In this document: positions 7,987 through 15,506 of the stretch, one piece after another | Position numbering within the stretch: the stretch's first letter is position 1 | Layout of the letters: each line of letters begins with the position of its first letter | Origin: JAAFIP01 sp031431335 | Lineage (GTDB): Bacteria > Pseudomonadota > Gammaproteobacteria > Burkholderiales > Burkholderiaceae_C | DNA: 33,250 nt | Direction: 5' to 3' | Assembly (NCBI GenBank): GCA_031431335.1 | Contig: JANPDG010000065.1 | Coordinates: forward strand, 1 to 33,250 | Translations under genes and position numbers: made by a program | The notes under the pieces: generated by a model | The model's database searches: none | What the model saw: only the letters and a program-made list of their open reading frames with translations | What the model was told of the DNA's origin: nothing

Positions 7987-8048
7987 TGGAAGAATTTAGC
8001 ATAGTTTTCCGACGTGGATATTAAATAGTTTGCTATATATTTTATAGC
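7987..8048 (+). repeat. 62-bp intergenic repeat, copy A
   Basis: One of three copies in this window, each exactly 62 bp in ungapped alignment. All share the 18-nt core TTTTCCGACGTGGATATT, the TGGAAGAA start and a terminal AT-rich inverted repeat. This copy matches copy B at 50 of 62 positions. Its terminal arms are GCTATA and TATAGC with a 5-nt loop. It lies between obgE and proB, and the TGGAAG end is 12 nt from the proB start codon. Confidence 0.9.
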
Positions 8049-8079
8049 GATAAGATATTCAATATTCATCGAGACGATA

Positions 8080-8095
8080 CGCAGCACATGCTGCG
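8080..8095. repeat. Inverted repeat (hairpin) between obgE and proB
   Basis: CGCAGCA and TGCTGCG form a perfect 7-bp stem around a 2-nt centre, and flanking GAT/ATC can extend it around one unpaired base. It lies 22 bp beyond the obgE stop. No T-run follows it on either strand, so I do not call it an intrinsic terminator. It may be an mRNA 3'-end or processing structure. Confidence 0.5.
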
Positions 8096-8116
8096 ATCAG
8101 CTATCAGCGCGCTATT

Positions 8117-9256
8117 TTAGCGTGGCGCAAAGCGCGGATCTGTGCTGTCCACCTCGGGTTCTGGCTGGGTCTCGGCGTCCACAAAACGCGGGTCGATGTA
8201 CTCTGGCTCAGCGGCGGCCTGCTGGATGCTGCGCACATGCGCCATGATGGCCTGAATGAGTGGCTCGCAGCCCTCCCGGGTGAGCGCTGAGATTTGGAAC
8301 ACAGGCAGCGAATCAGCGGCTTTGATCTTGAGCGCCATGCGGTAACGTTTGACAAAGTCTTTGACCTTGGCTTCGCGCTCTTCCATCGGCACCATATCGA
8401 GCTTATTGAGCACCAGCCAGCGCGGCTTGGTGTACAGGTTGTCGTCGTATTTTTTCAGCTCGCCCACAATCGCTTTGGCCTGCTTGACCGGGCCTACCGC
8501 CTCGTCAAACGGTGCGAAGTCGATCATGTGCAGCAAAATGCGGGTGCGCTGCAGATGACGCAAAAACTGGTGACCCAAGCCTGCGCCTTCGCTGGCACCT
8601 TCGATCAAGCCGGGCACATCCGCCACCACAAAGCTCTGCTCGGGGCCTACACGTACCACGCCCAGGTTAGGGTGTAGCGTGGTGAAGGGATAGTCTGCAA
8701 TCTTGGGGCGCGCATTGGAGATAGCCGAAATCAGGGTCGATTTACCTGCATTGGGCATGCCCAGCAAGCCGACATCGGCCAGCACTTTGAGTTCGAGCTT
8801 GAGTTCTTTGCGGTCACCAGGGTAGCCCATCGTCTTTTGGCGTGGGGCGCGGTTGATCGCGCTTTTAAAGCGCAGGTTGCCAAAGCCGCCGTCGCCACCT
8901 TTGGCAATCATGATTTTCTCGCCAGGCACCAACAGCTCAAACAGCACGTCGCCGGTTTCGGCGTCGGTGATGATGGTGCCCACCGGCATTTTGAGTGTCA
9001 CGTCGTCGCCCATGGCGCCAAACATATCACTGCCCATGCCGTGCTCACCGCGCTTGGCCTCATGGCGGCGCGAGAAGCGAAAATCGACCAAAGTGTTCAA
9101 CGCTATGTCGGCCACAGCCCACACATGCCCGCCCCGGCCGCCGTCGCCGCCGTTAGGGCCGCCAAACTCTTTGTACTTTTCATGGCGAAACGAGACGCAG
9201 CCGTTTCCCCCATCGCCAGCGGCAATGTCGATATAGGCTTCATCAACGAATTTCAT
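8117..9256 (-). CDS. obgE: GTPase ObgE/CgtA
   Basis: This is a 379-residue Obg-family GTPase that binds the 50S subunit and acts in ribosome assembly and stress control. The glycine-rich Obg fold occupies about residues 1-158 (DIAAGDGGNGCVSFRHEKY, NGGDGGRGGHVW). The G domain follows: G1 GMPNAGKS near residue 165, switch region YPFTTLHPNLGVV, G3 DVPGLIEGA, G4 NKLD and G5 SAL. A short acidic tail closes the protein. It follows rplU and rpmA on the minus strand, the classic order. A strong terminator-like hairpin ends about 14 nt before its ATG, so its expression depends on read-through or a promoter hidden in that hairpin or in rpmA. No good Shine-Dalgarno sequence is visible. Confidence 0.96.
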   Translation of the reverse strand: MKFVDEAYIDIAAGDGGNGCVSFRHEKYKEFGGPNGGDGGRGGHVWAVADIALNTLVDFRFSRRHEAKRGEHGMGSDMFGAMGDDVTLKMPVGTIITDAETGDVLFELLVPGEKIMIAKGGDGGFGNLRFKSAINRAPRQKTMGYPGDRKELKLELKVLADVGLLGMPNAGKSTLISAISNARPKIADYPFTTLHPNLGVVRVGPEQSFVVADVPGLIEGASEGAGLGHQFLRHLQRTRILLHMIDFAPFDEAVGPVKQAKAIVGELKKYDDNLYTKPRWLVLNKLDMVPMEEREAKVKDFVKRYRMALKIKAADSLPVFQISALTREGCEPLIQAIMAHVRSIQQAAAEPEYIDPRFVDAETQPEPEVDSTDPRFAPR

Positions 9257-9269
9257 GGTGTGAGTTTAC

Positions 9270-9309
9270 TCAAAAAGAAATAGCAAAGCCCCGCAAGCGG
9301 GGCTTTGCT
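9270..9309 (-). terminator. Intrinsic terminator or attenuator between rpmA and obgE
   Basis: A perfect 13-bp stem (AGCAAAGCCCCGC with its complement) around a 2-nt centre lies at 9282-9309. On the minus strand it is followed by the T-rich run ATTTCTTTTT. It lies 25 bp after the rpmA stop and ends only about 14 nt before the obgE start codon. Confidence 0.85.
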
Positions 9310-9334
9310 TGAAGGCAAACGCCTCGCGGGCAGA

Positions 9335-9595
9335 TTACGCTGCTGCGGACACGTTCACAGTGTGCTTGTTAAGCGCACCTTTTTGGCCAAACGACACATT
9401 GCCGTCCACCAAAGCAAACAAAGTGTGGTCTTTGCCCATACCCACGTTAATACCCGCATGGAACTTAGTTCCACGTTGGCGAACGATGATCGCGCCAGCG
9501 GTAATGAGTTCACCACCAAAAGCTTTTACACCGAGCATCTTGGGGTTTGAATCCCGGCCATTTCGCGTAGAGCCGCCGCCTTTTTTCTGTGCCAT
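9335..9595 (-). CDS. rpmA: 50S ribosomal protein L27
   Basis: The 86-residue product is full length for L27. The N-terminus MAQKKGGGSTRNGRDSNPK is the flexible end that reaches toward the peptidyl transferase centre, and KMLGVKAFGGE, ITAGAIIVRQRGTKFH and VGMGKDHTLFAL follow. CGGAGC upstream of the ATG provides a ribosome-binding site. It lies 30 nt downstream of rplU and is probably co-transcribed with it from the promoter at 10332-10360. A strong terminator follows before obgE, which should keep ribosomal-protein expression higher than that of the GTPase. Confidence 0.97.
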   Translation of the reverse strand: MAQKKGGGSTRNGRDSNPKMLGVKAFGGELITAGAIIVRQRGTKFHAGINVGMGKDHTLFALVDGNVSFGQKGALNKHTVNVSAAA

Positions 9596-9625
9596 GATTA
9601 AGCTCCGAAAAATTATTTCAACAAA

Positions 9626-10270
9626 TTATTTTTTTACGCCGCCGACGAGCTCGTCGCACAGCTTCTTGAACTCGTCCATCTTGCCATCGCGCAACAAAGC
9701 GGCTTGCTCAGCCCACGATGCTGTGTTGGCCAAACTGAAACGACCACCGGATGCTTTGAGCATCGCGGTTATGTCGTCAGCTTTAGCGGTTGCCAATGCT
9801 GCAAAGGTGGTGATGCCGTTGTCAGCCAACACTTTTGCAATCTTGGGACCAATGCCTTCGATGATTTCGATATTGTCTTTGCCACCTTTGGTAGCTGGGA
9901 CGAGCGATTTTGGCGCTGCAATGACTGCAGCAGCATCGGCTTTGAAAACGCCGCCTTTGCCGTCAGCGATTTCCGCAATGAACAGCTCGGTGAAGTTTTG
10001 GCGATGGCCTTGGCGTTTTTGGTAGTGCTTACGGCGGCGCATTTTGAAAATGCGGACCTTATCACCACGTCCATGGGCCACAATGGTGGCTTTGATAGCT
10101 GCGCCTGGAACCAAGGGTGCGCCAATCAATAAATCAGCGCCGTTACCGACTGCTAAAATTTGATCTAACACAATTTCTTGGCCTACGTCCGCAGCGATCT
10201 GTTCTACTTTAAATTTTTGGCCAGCAGCAACTTTATATTGTTTGCCACCGGTTTTTACGACCGCGTACAT
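9626..10270 (-). CDS. rplU: 50S ribosomal protein L21 fused to a C-terminal helix-hairpin-helix domain
   Basis: Residues 1-103 are a normal betaproteobacterial L21 (MYAVVKTGGKQYKVAAGQ at the start and the RNA-binding KMRRRKHYQKRQGHRQNF). L21 binds 23S rRNA during early 50S assembly. The frame does not stop there but continues to 214 residues. After an Ala/Lys-rich linker (about 104-130) comes a helix-hairpin-helix-like domain: IEIIEGIGPKIAKVLADNGI, TTFAALATAKADDI, GGRFSLANTASWAEQAAL and KMDEFKKLCDELVGGVKK. L21 is usually about 103 residues in betaproteobacteria. From memory, similar tails occur on L21 of Bacteroidetes and some other groups. There is no frameshift, and rpmA follows after 30 nt with its own ribosome-binding site. 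The AAGAGG upstream sets the start. Confidence 0.95.
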   Translation of the reverse strand: MYAVVKTGGKQYKVAAGQKFKVEQIAADVGQEIVLDQILAVGNGADLLIGAPLVPGAAIKATIVAHGRGDKVRIFKMRRRKHYQKRQGHRQNFTELFIAEIADGKGGVFKADAAAVIAAPKSLVPATKGGKDNIEIIEGIGPKIAKVLADNGITTFAALATAKADDITAMLKASGGRFSLANTASWAEQAALLRDGKMDEFKKLCDELVGGVKK

Positions 10271-10302
10271 AAGAACCTCTTAAGAATATGTCTAAATGAG
10301 TG

Positions 10303-10324
10303 TCTGCAGACGGATTTCTGCAGA
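10303..10324 (-). promoter_or_regulatory. Hairpin at the 5' end of the predicted rplU-rpmA transcript
   Basis: TCTGCAG and CTGCAGA are 7-bp arms around an 8-nt loop. On the minus strand the stem begins within one or two bases of the start predicted from the promoter at 10332-10360, so the mRNA would begin with a stem-loop. It could stabilise the message or regulate it; both are inference. Confidence 0.4.
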
Positions 10325-10331
10325 GCCTTAA

Positions 10332-10360
10332 ATTATAGCATGGTTAGTGGTCGCTGACAA
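10332..10360 (-). promoter_or_regulatory. Sigma-70 promoter for rplU-rpmA
   Basis: On the minus strand TTGTCA (10355-10360, five of six consensus bases) and a perfect TATAAT (10332-10337) are separated by exactly 17 bp. Predicted transcription start is near 10325, about 55 nt upstream of the rplU ATG. This is the strongest promoter match in the window and fits a highly expressed ribosomal protein operon. Confidence 0.8.
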
Positions 10361-10421
10361 ATCGACCTTGCTCGGCACCATGCCCTGAAGCGTTGAAGTA
10401 CTCAAACCCTTGGGCGCTTCC

Positions 10422-10427
10422 TATAAT
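10422..10427 (+). promoter_or_regulatory. Possible -10 element for ispB
   Basis: A perfect TATAAT lies 37 nt upstream of the ispB start. The -35 region at 17-bp spacing (TACTCA) is weak. The inverted repeat GAAGCG/CGCTTC at about 10387-10420 overlaps the -35 area and could be an operator. Motif only. Confidence 0.4.
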
Positions 10428-10464
10428 CACTTTACTTTATTGACTGCTACCTGAGCACCACATC

Positions 10465-11448
10465 TTGTCAGCCACCTCCAGCACCACCGCCACCGCCTTG
10501 CAACTTGTTGCCCACGATATGGCCGAGGTCGACACAGTGATCGCCAACCGCCTGGACTCTGGCGTACCTCTGGTCGGCCAGGTGGCTCGCTATATTATCT
10601 CTGCTGGTGGCAAACGCCTGCGCCCGGCTTTGCTGCTCATGATGTGTGGTGCTTTAGAATGTCAAAGTAAGCAGCGCTTTAACTTGGCTGCCGTAGTCGA
10701 ATTCATCCACACGGCCACCTTGCTGCATGACGATGTAGTGGACGAGTCCACCCTTCGGCGGGGCCGCGCTACAGCCAACGACGTATTTGGCAACCCATCC
10801 AGCGTATTGGTGGGCGACTTCCTCTACTCGCGCGCCTTTCAAATGATGGTCGACAGCGGTCAAATGCGGGTCATGGAGATTTTGTCTGAGGCAACCAATG
10901 TGATTGCCGAGGGCGAAGTGTTGCAACTCATGAACATGCACGACGCTTCGCTTGATGAAGCCGCTTATCTCAAAGTGATCCGCTCCAAAACCGCCAAGCT
11001 GTTCGAGGCCAGCGCCAGGTTGGCGGCTGTGCTGGCGGACTCTGACAAGGCCACAGAAGAGGCTTGCGCCACCTACGGCCAAGCATTGGGCACAGCATTT
11101 CAAGTGATTGATGATGTGCTCGACTACGATGGTGATGCAGCAGAAATGGGCAAAAATCTGGGCGATGATCTGCGTGAGGGTAAGTCCACACTACCGCTGA
11201 TTATCGCAATGCAGCGCGCTGCTCCAGCCGATGCGCAGCTAATTAGGAATGCGATTGAGTCCGGCGGTATAGAGCATTTAGAGCGCGTGGTGGAGATTGT
11301 GCGCAGCACCGGTAGCCTAGACGCCACCCGACTAGCGGCTGGCTTAGAAGCCCAACGCGCGATGGATGCTTTAGCGTTGCTACCAAACAACCCTTACAAG
11401 CTGGCTTTGCTGGGGCTGGGTGCCCAGCTGTTAGAGCGCAGGGTGTAA
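10465..11448 (+). CDS. ispB: Polyprenyl (octaprenyl) diphosphate synthase
   Basis: The 327-residue trans-prenyltransferase elongates farnesyl diphosphate with isopentenyl diphosphate to make the ubiquinone side chain. The first aspartate-rich motif is DDVVD at residues 89-93 and the second is DDVLD at 216-220. SGGKRLRPALLLM and GNPSSVLVGDFLYSRAF are also typical. Octaprenyl specificity is assumed from relatives; the chain length cannot be read reliably. The start is a TTG at 10465: the frame is closed upstream by a TGA at 10441 and the only later Met (10519) would remove conserved N-terminal residues. The gene is divergent from rplU, an arrangement widespread in proteobacteria. Confidence 0.93.
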   Translation: MSATSSTTATALQLVAHDMAEVDTVIANRLDSGVPLVGQVARYIISAGGKRLRPALLLMMCGALECQSKQRFNLAAVVEFIHTATLLHDDVVDESTLRRGRATANDVFGNPSSVLVGDFLYSRAFQMMVDSGQMRVMEILSEATNVIAEGEVLQLMNMHDASLDEAAYLKVIRSKTAKLFEASARLAAVLADSDKATEEACATYGQALGTAFQVIDDVLDYDGDAAEMGKNLGDDLREGKSTLPLIIAMQRAAPADAQLIRNAIESGGIEHLERVVEIVRSTGSLDATRLAAGLEAQRAMDALALLPNNPYKLALLGLGAQLLERRV

Positions 11449-11641
11449 GTCAGAACTTCCGCTATAGGCCCAAAACGCCCTGAGGAATGCATAAAAGCGA
11501 CACATCAGTGGCAATAAACCCTCAAAAAGCCCATTCCAGCCACTGCACAAGAGTTTACACAGCCGCACGTATCAGCGATGATGCTGGTCTGTTGTATGCT
11601 AGACACTATCTTTACTTAATGTTTAACTTCACCGCTTTTGC
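11449..11641. other. Intergenic region upstream of pilB
   Basis: These 193 bp hold no gene I can support. A 7-bp inverted repeat (CAGTGGC at 11506-11512, GCCACTG at 11539-11545, 26-nt loop) is present. TGGTCTGTTGTATGCT (11585-11600) has GG and GC at sigma-54 spacing, but several consensus positions mismatch. The pilB promoter is probably here but is not resolved. Confidence 0.4.
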
Positions 11642-13378
11642 ATGGCCGCAGTAGATACCCCCACCAGTCTTAACACCACGGGCGCTTTGCCTGGGTTGGG
11701 CCGTGCGCTGGTCATGGCAGGCAAGTTAGGCCAAAAAGCCGCTGAAGATATTTATAAAAAGTCCCAATCCAGCCGAACCAGCTTTATCGCTGAGCTCACC
11801 GGCTCTGGCACAGTATCCGCGTCTGATTTGGCGCATACCATGTCGGTTGCTTTTGCCGCACCGCTGTTGGACCTTGACGCCATTGATGTGCTGCGGCTAC
11901 CGAAGGGCCTGCTTGACCCCAAAATTTGCCAAAGTTTGCGTGTTGTAGTTTTAAGCAAGCGTAATAACCGCCTGATCGTCGCTACAGCCGACCCCTCCGA
12001 CCAAGTGGGCGCTGAGAAGATTAAGTTTTCGACCCAAATGGGTACCGATTGGGTAATCGCTGAATACGACAAACTGTCCAAGCTGGTCGACACCACGTCC
12101 ACCAGCGTCAGCGAGTCAATGGACAGTATTGTCAGCGGCGACTTCGAGTTCGATGAGTCCACTATGGAGATGGCCAGCGAAGATGAGTCTGACACTGGCA
12201 GCACCGACGTTGAAGACGCTCCTGTTGTTAAGTTTTTGCAGAAAATGCTGATAGACGCTTTCAACATGCGAGCGTCAGACTTGCATTTTGAGCCTTATGA
12301 GCACACCTACCGCGTGCGCTTTCGGGTGGACGGCGAGCTGCGCGAGATTGCGTCACCTCCGGTAGTGATCAAAGAAAAGCTCGCTTCGCGTATCAAAGTG
12401 ATCTCCAAGCTCGACATCTCCGAGAAGCGGGTGCCGCAAGATGGCCGTATGAAGATGAAAATGGGTGCGAACAAAGTCATTGATTTTCGTGTCAGTACGC
12501 TGCCCACGATGTTTGGCGAGAAGATCGTGATCCGTATTTTGGATCCGTCTAGTGCCAAACTGGGTATCGATGCACTAGGCTACGAAGCGGTAGAAAAAGA
12601 ACGCTTACTCAAAGCAGTAGAGCGGCCTTATGGCATGGTGCTGGTCACCGGGCCTACGGGCTCTGGCAAGACTGTATCGCTCTACACCTGTTTAAACATC
12701 TTGAACAAGCCGGGTGTGAACATTTCCACCGCAGAAGATCCGTGTGAAATTAACTTGCCTGGCGTGAACCAGGTCAACGTGAACGACAAAGCAGGTCTGA
12801 CTTTTTCGGTGGCTCTCAAATCGTTTTTGCGTCAAGATCCTGACGTGATCATGGTGGGTGAGATTCGCGACTTAGAGACTGCTGATATTGCTATTAAGGC
12901 CGCGCAAACAGGCCACATGGTGCTCAGCACATTGCACACCAACGATGCGCCCACCACACTGACGCGCATGCGCAACATGGGCATAGCCCCATTTAACATT
13001 GCATCCAGCGTAATTTTGATTACTGCGCAGCGCCTAGCGCGCAGGCTATGTCCCAACTGCAAAAAACCCGCTGACATTCCCTACGAAAACCTGATTGAAG
13101 CAGGTTTCAGGGAAGAAGATGTGGATGGCAGCTGGGCACCGTATAAGCCCGTGGGTTGCTCCATGTGCAACAACGGCTACAAAGGCCGAGTGGGCATCTA
13201 CCAAGTGATGCCTATTAGCGAGGATATTCAGCGCCTCATTTTGGCTGACGCCAGTGCACTGGACATTGCCAAGCAATCCGAGATCGAGGGCGTGCGCAGC
13301 CTGCGCCAGTCTGGCCTGAGCAAGGTCAGACTGGGCATGACAGCGCTGGAAGAAGTTTTGGCTGTGACCAACGTTTAA
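11642..13378 (+). CDS. pilB: Type IV pilus assembly ATPase PilB
   Basis: The 578-residue GspE/PilB-family ATPase powers pilin polymerisation at the inner membrane. An N-terminal MshEN-like domain is followed by the ATPase core: Walker A GPTGSGKT near residue 337, Asp box and Walker B (DPDVIMVGEIRDLETADIA), and His box (TGHMVLSTLHTND). The C-terminal zinc tetracysteine (CPNCKK and CSMCNNGYKGRVG) is intact. An acidic, Ser/Glu-rich segment lies around residues 155-195. The genes pilC and pilD follow, which marks it as PilB rather than GspE; a separate GspE begins at 33216. Start ATG at 11642; no strong Shine-Dalgarno sequence is visible. Confidence 0.95.
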   Translation: MAAVDTPTSLNTTGALPGLGRALVMAGKLGQKAAEDIYKKSQSSRTSFIAELTGSGTVSASDLAHTMSVAFAAPLLDLDAIDVLRLPKGLLDPKICQSLRVVVLSKRNNRLIVATADPSDQVGAEKIKFSTQMGTDWVIAEYDKLSKLVDTTSTSVSESMDSIVSGDFEFDESTMEMASEDESDTGSTDVEDAPVVKFLQKMLIDAFNMRASDLHFEPYEHTYRVRFRVDGELREIASPPVVIKEKLASRIKVISKLDISEKRVPQDGRMKMKMGANKVIDFRVSTLPTMFGEKIVIRILDPSSAKLGIDALGYEAVEKERLLKAVERPYGMVLVTGPTGSGKTVSLYTCLNILNKPGVNISTAEDPCEINLPGVNQVNVNDKAGLTFSVALKSFLRQDPDVIMVGEIRDLETADIAIKAAQTGHMVLSTLHTNDAPTTLTRMRNMGIAPFNIASSVILITAQRLARRLCPNCKKPADIPYENLIEAGFREEDVDGSWAPYKPVGCSMCNNGYKGRVGIYQVMPISEDIQRLILADASALDIAKQSEIEGVRSLRQSGLSKVRLGMTALEEVLAVTNV

Positions 13379-13433
13379 TCCATGGCAAGCTTTTACACTT
13401 TGTACATTACTTACAACATCAAGCGGGGGCAAC

Positions 13434-14648
13434 ATGGCAACAACTAAAGTCGAAGCCAAGGATTTTGTCTTCGAATGGGAAGGCAAGGATCGCGCGGGCA
13501 AGGTCGTTCGAGGTGAATTGCGTGCGTTGGGTGAAGCCCAAGTGCAAGCTGCATTGCGCCGCCAAGGTGTTTTGACCACCAAAATCAAAAAACGTCGCAT
13601 GCGCTCGGGTCAAAAAATTAGACCCAAAGATATCGCTATTTTCACGCGCCAGTTGGCCACCATGATGAAAGCAGGCGTTCCGCTGCTGCAGTCTTTCGAC
13701 ATTGTGGGCCGCGGTAATGCTAACGCCAGTGTCACCAAACTGCTCAACGATGTGCGGCTGGATGTCGAAACGGGTACGTCTTTATCGTCTGCGTTTCGTA
13801 AATTCCCGATGTATTTCGACAATCTCTACTGCAACTTGGTTGAAGCGGGTGAAGCGGCAGGTATTTTGGAAGCCTTGTTAGACCGTTTGGCGGTCTACAT
13901 GGAAAAGACCGAAGCCATCAAATCCAAAATTAAGTCCGCATTGATGTATCCCGCCTCCGTGATCGTAGTCGCGTTTGTGGTGGTGGTCGTAATCATGCTT
14001 TTTGTGATTCCCGCGTTTAAGCAAGTGTTCAGCTCGTTTGGTGCTGATTTGCCAGCACCTACATTGTTTGTCATCGCAATGAGCGAATTTTTTGTGCAAT
14101 GGTGGTGGCTGGTATTTGGCATTATGGGTTTTGGTGGCTACTTTTTCATGCAGGCCTGGAAACGCAACGAGAAAGTCCAAAAATTCATGGACCGCGCCTT
14201 GCTCAAAATGCCCGTTTTTGGATCTTTGATCGAAAAATCGTGTATCGCGCGTTGGACGCGCACCTTGGCAACCATGTTTGCGGCTGGCGTGCCATTGGTA
14301 GAAGCGCTTGACTCTGTGGGCGGCGCGTCAGGCAACTCTAAATATGCTGATGCCACGGTCAAAATTCAGCAAGAAGTTTCTACCGGGACATCGCTCACTT
14401 CAGCCATGACCAATGCGAACTTATTCCCATCCATGGTCATTCAAATGACGGCCATCGGCGAAGAATCTGGCTCGATAGACCATATGCTGGGCAAGGCGGC
14501 TGACTTCTATGAAGCTGAGGTTGACGATATGGTCGCTGGCTTGTCTAGTCTGATGGAGCCTATCATCATCGTATTTTTAGGCACCATCATCGGTGGCATT
14601 GTGGTGGCAATGTACCTGCCCATCTTCAAACTCGGTCAGGTCGTGTAA
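13434..14648 (+). CDS. pilC: Type IV pilus inner-membrane platform protein PilC
   Basis: The 404-residue polytopic protein belongs to the GspF/PilC family and forms the platform that couples PilB to pilus growth. It has two related cytoplasmic domains, each opening with the family signature (IFTRQLATMMKAGVPLLQSF and ARWTRTLATMFAAGVPLVEA). Membrane segments lie near residues 168-198, 222-242 and 378-400. GGGGGCAAC just upstream of the ATG may act as the ribosome-binding site. The gap from pilB is 55 nt, and the stop overlaps the pilD start (TAATG), so pilB-pilC-pilD form one operon. Confidence 0.96.
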   Translation: MATTKVEAKDFVFEWEGKDRAGKVVRGELRALGEAQVQAALRRQGVLTTKIKKRRMRSGQKIRPKDIAIFTRQLATMMKAGVPLLQSFDIVGRGNANASVTKLLNDVRLDVETGTSLSSAFRKFPMYFDNLYCNLVEAGEAAGILEALLDRLAVYMEKTEAIKSKIKSALMYPASVIVVAFVVVVVIMLFVIPAFKQVFSSFGADLPAPTLFVIAMSEFFVQWWWLVFGIMGFGGYFFMQAWKRNEKVQKFMDRALLKMPVFGSLIEKSCIARWTRTLATMFAAGVPLVEALDSVGGASGNSKYADATVKIQQEVSTGTSLTSAMTNANLFPSMVIQMTAIGEESGSIDHMLGKAADFYEAEVDDMVAGLSSLMEPIIIVFLGTIIGGIVVAMYLPIFKLGQVV

Positions 14649-15493
14649 TGCTGGGAGTTTGGTGGGCGGATGCCGCCTTGATAGGGCTGCTTGGGCTACT
14701 AATTGGCAGTTTTCTCAACGTCGTCGTTCACCGGCTGCCCAAAATGCTCGAAGCACAATGGGCCGCTGAATGCGCTGAACTGACTGACCAAGCCCCGCCT
14801 GCACAAGAAAAACTCAATCTGCTCGTGCCGCGTTCGCGCTGCCCTGCTTGCGGACACGAAATCCGTTGGTATGAGAACATTCCAATTGTGAGCTATATGG
14901 CATTGCGCGGCAAGTGCTCCGCTTGCAAAGCTAACATCAGCCTACGCTATCCTACTGTCGAGCTGATCACTGGGGCTTTGTTTTTCTTTTGCGCCTACCG
15001 TTTTGGCTGGACATGGACTACGGCTATTTGGTGTGCTTTTTGCGCTGCCATTGTCGCCCTGACATGCATCGACTGGGATACTACTTTGCTCCCCGACGAT
15101 ATTACTTTGCCACTGCTTTGGCTAGGTTTGATCGTTGCAGCCCTTCGCTGGAATCCTCTGACGAACGTGCCAGATGCCTTGTGGGGCGCTGTGGCAGGTT
15201 ATCTGTCTTTGTGGAGTGTCTATTGGATTTTTAAACTGGTCACTGGCAAAGAAGGTATGGGCTATGGCGACTTCAAACTGTTTGCTGCACTTGGGGCTTG
15301 GTTTGGATGGCAGGCATTGGTGCCAATCATTTTGATGTCTTCAGTGATTGGCGCTATCGTGGGTATTACTATGAAAATATCCAGCGGCTTACGAGAAGGC
15401 GGCTATATTCCTTTCGGCCCTTTCCTAGCTGGCGCAGGCTTAACTGCGCTCATTTTTGGTCCGCAAACTATTTTGCGAACCATCGGGCTTTAA
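14648..15493 (+). CDS. pilD: Prepilin peptidase and N-methyltransferase PilD
   Basis: The 281-residue membrane aspartyl protease cleaves the short leader of type IV prepilins after Gly and methylates the new N-terminal Phe. The cytoplasmic zinc-binding region has two CxxC pairs (Cys65/68 and Cys90/93), typical of the bifunctional enzyme. The protease region shows CIDWDTTLLPDD from about residue 140 and GYGD at 205-208. Several hydrophobic helices are evident. The start overlaps the pilC stop. No gspO is visible in the T2SS locus at 24.5-33.2 kb, so this enzyme probably also processes GspG, H, I, J and K, as in Pseudomonas. Confidence 0.95.
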   Translation: MLGVWWADAALIGLLGLLIGSFLNVVVHRLPKMLEAQWAAECAELTDQAPPAQEKLNLLVPRSRCPACGHEIRWYENIPIVSYMALRGKCSACKANISLRYPTVELITGALFFFCAYRFGWTWTTAIWCAFCAAIVALTCIDWDTTLLPDDITLPLLWLGLIVAALRWNPLTNVPDALWGAVAGYLSLWSVYWIFKLVTGKEGMGYGDFKLFAALGAWFGWQALVPIILMSSVIGAIVGITMKISSGLREGGYIPFGPFLAGAGLTALIFGPQTILRTIGL

Positions 15494-15506
15494 GCAGCAG
15501 TGCGCC

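Noticed and set aside
11585..11600. Sigma-54-like promoter before pilB
   Set aside because: GG and GC have the right 10-nt gap, but only about nine of twelve informative positions match and pilB is not a standard sigma-54 target; too weak to call.
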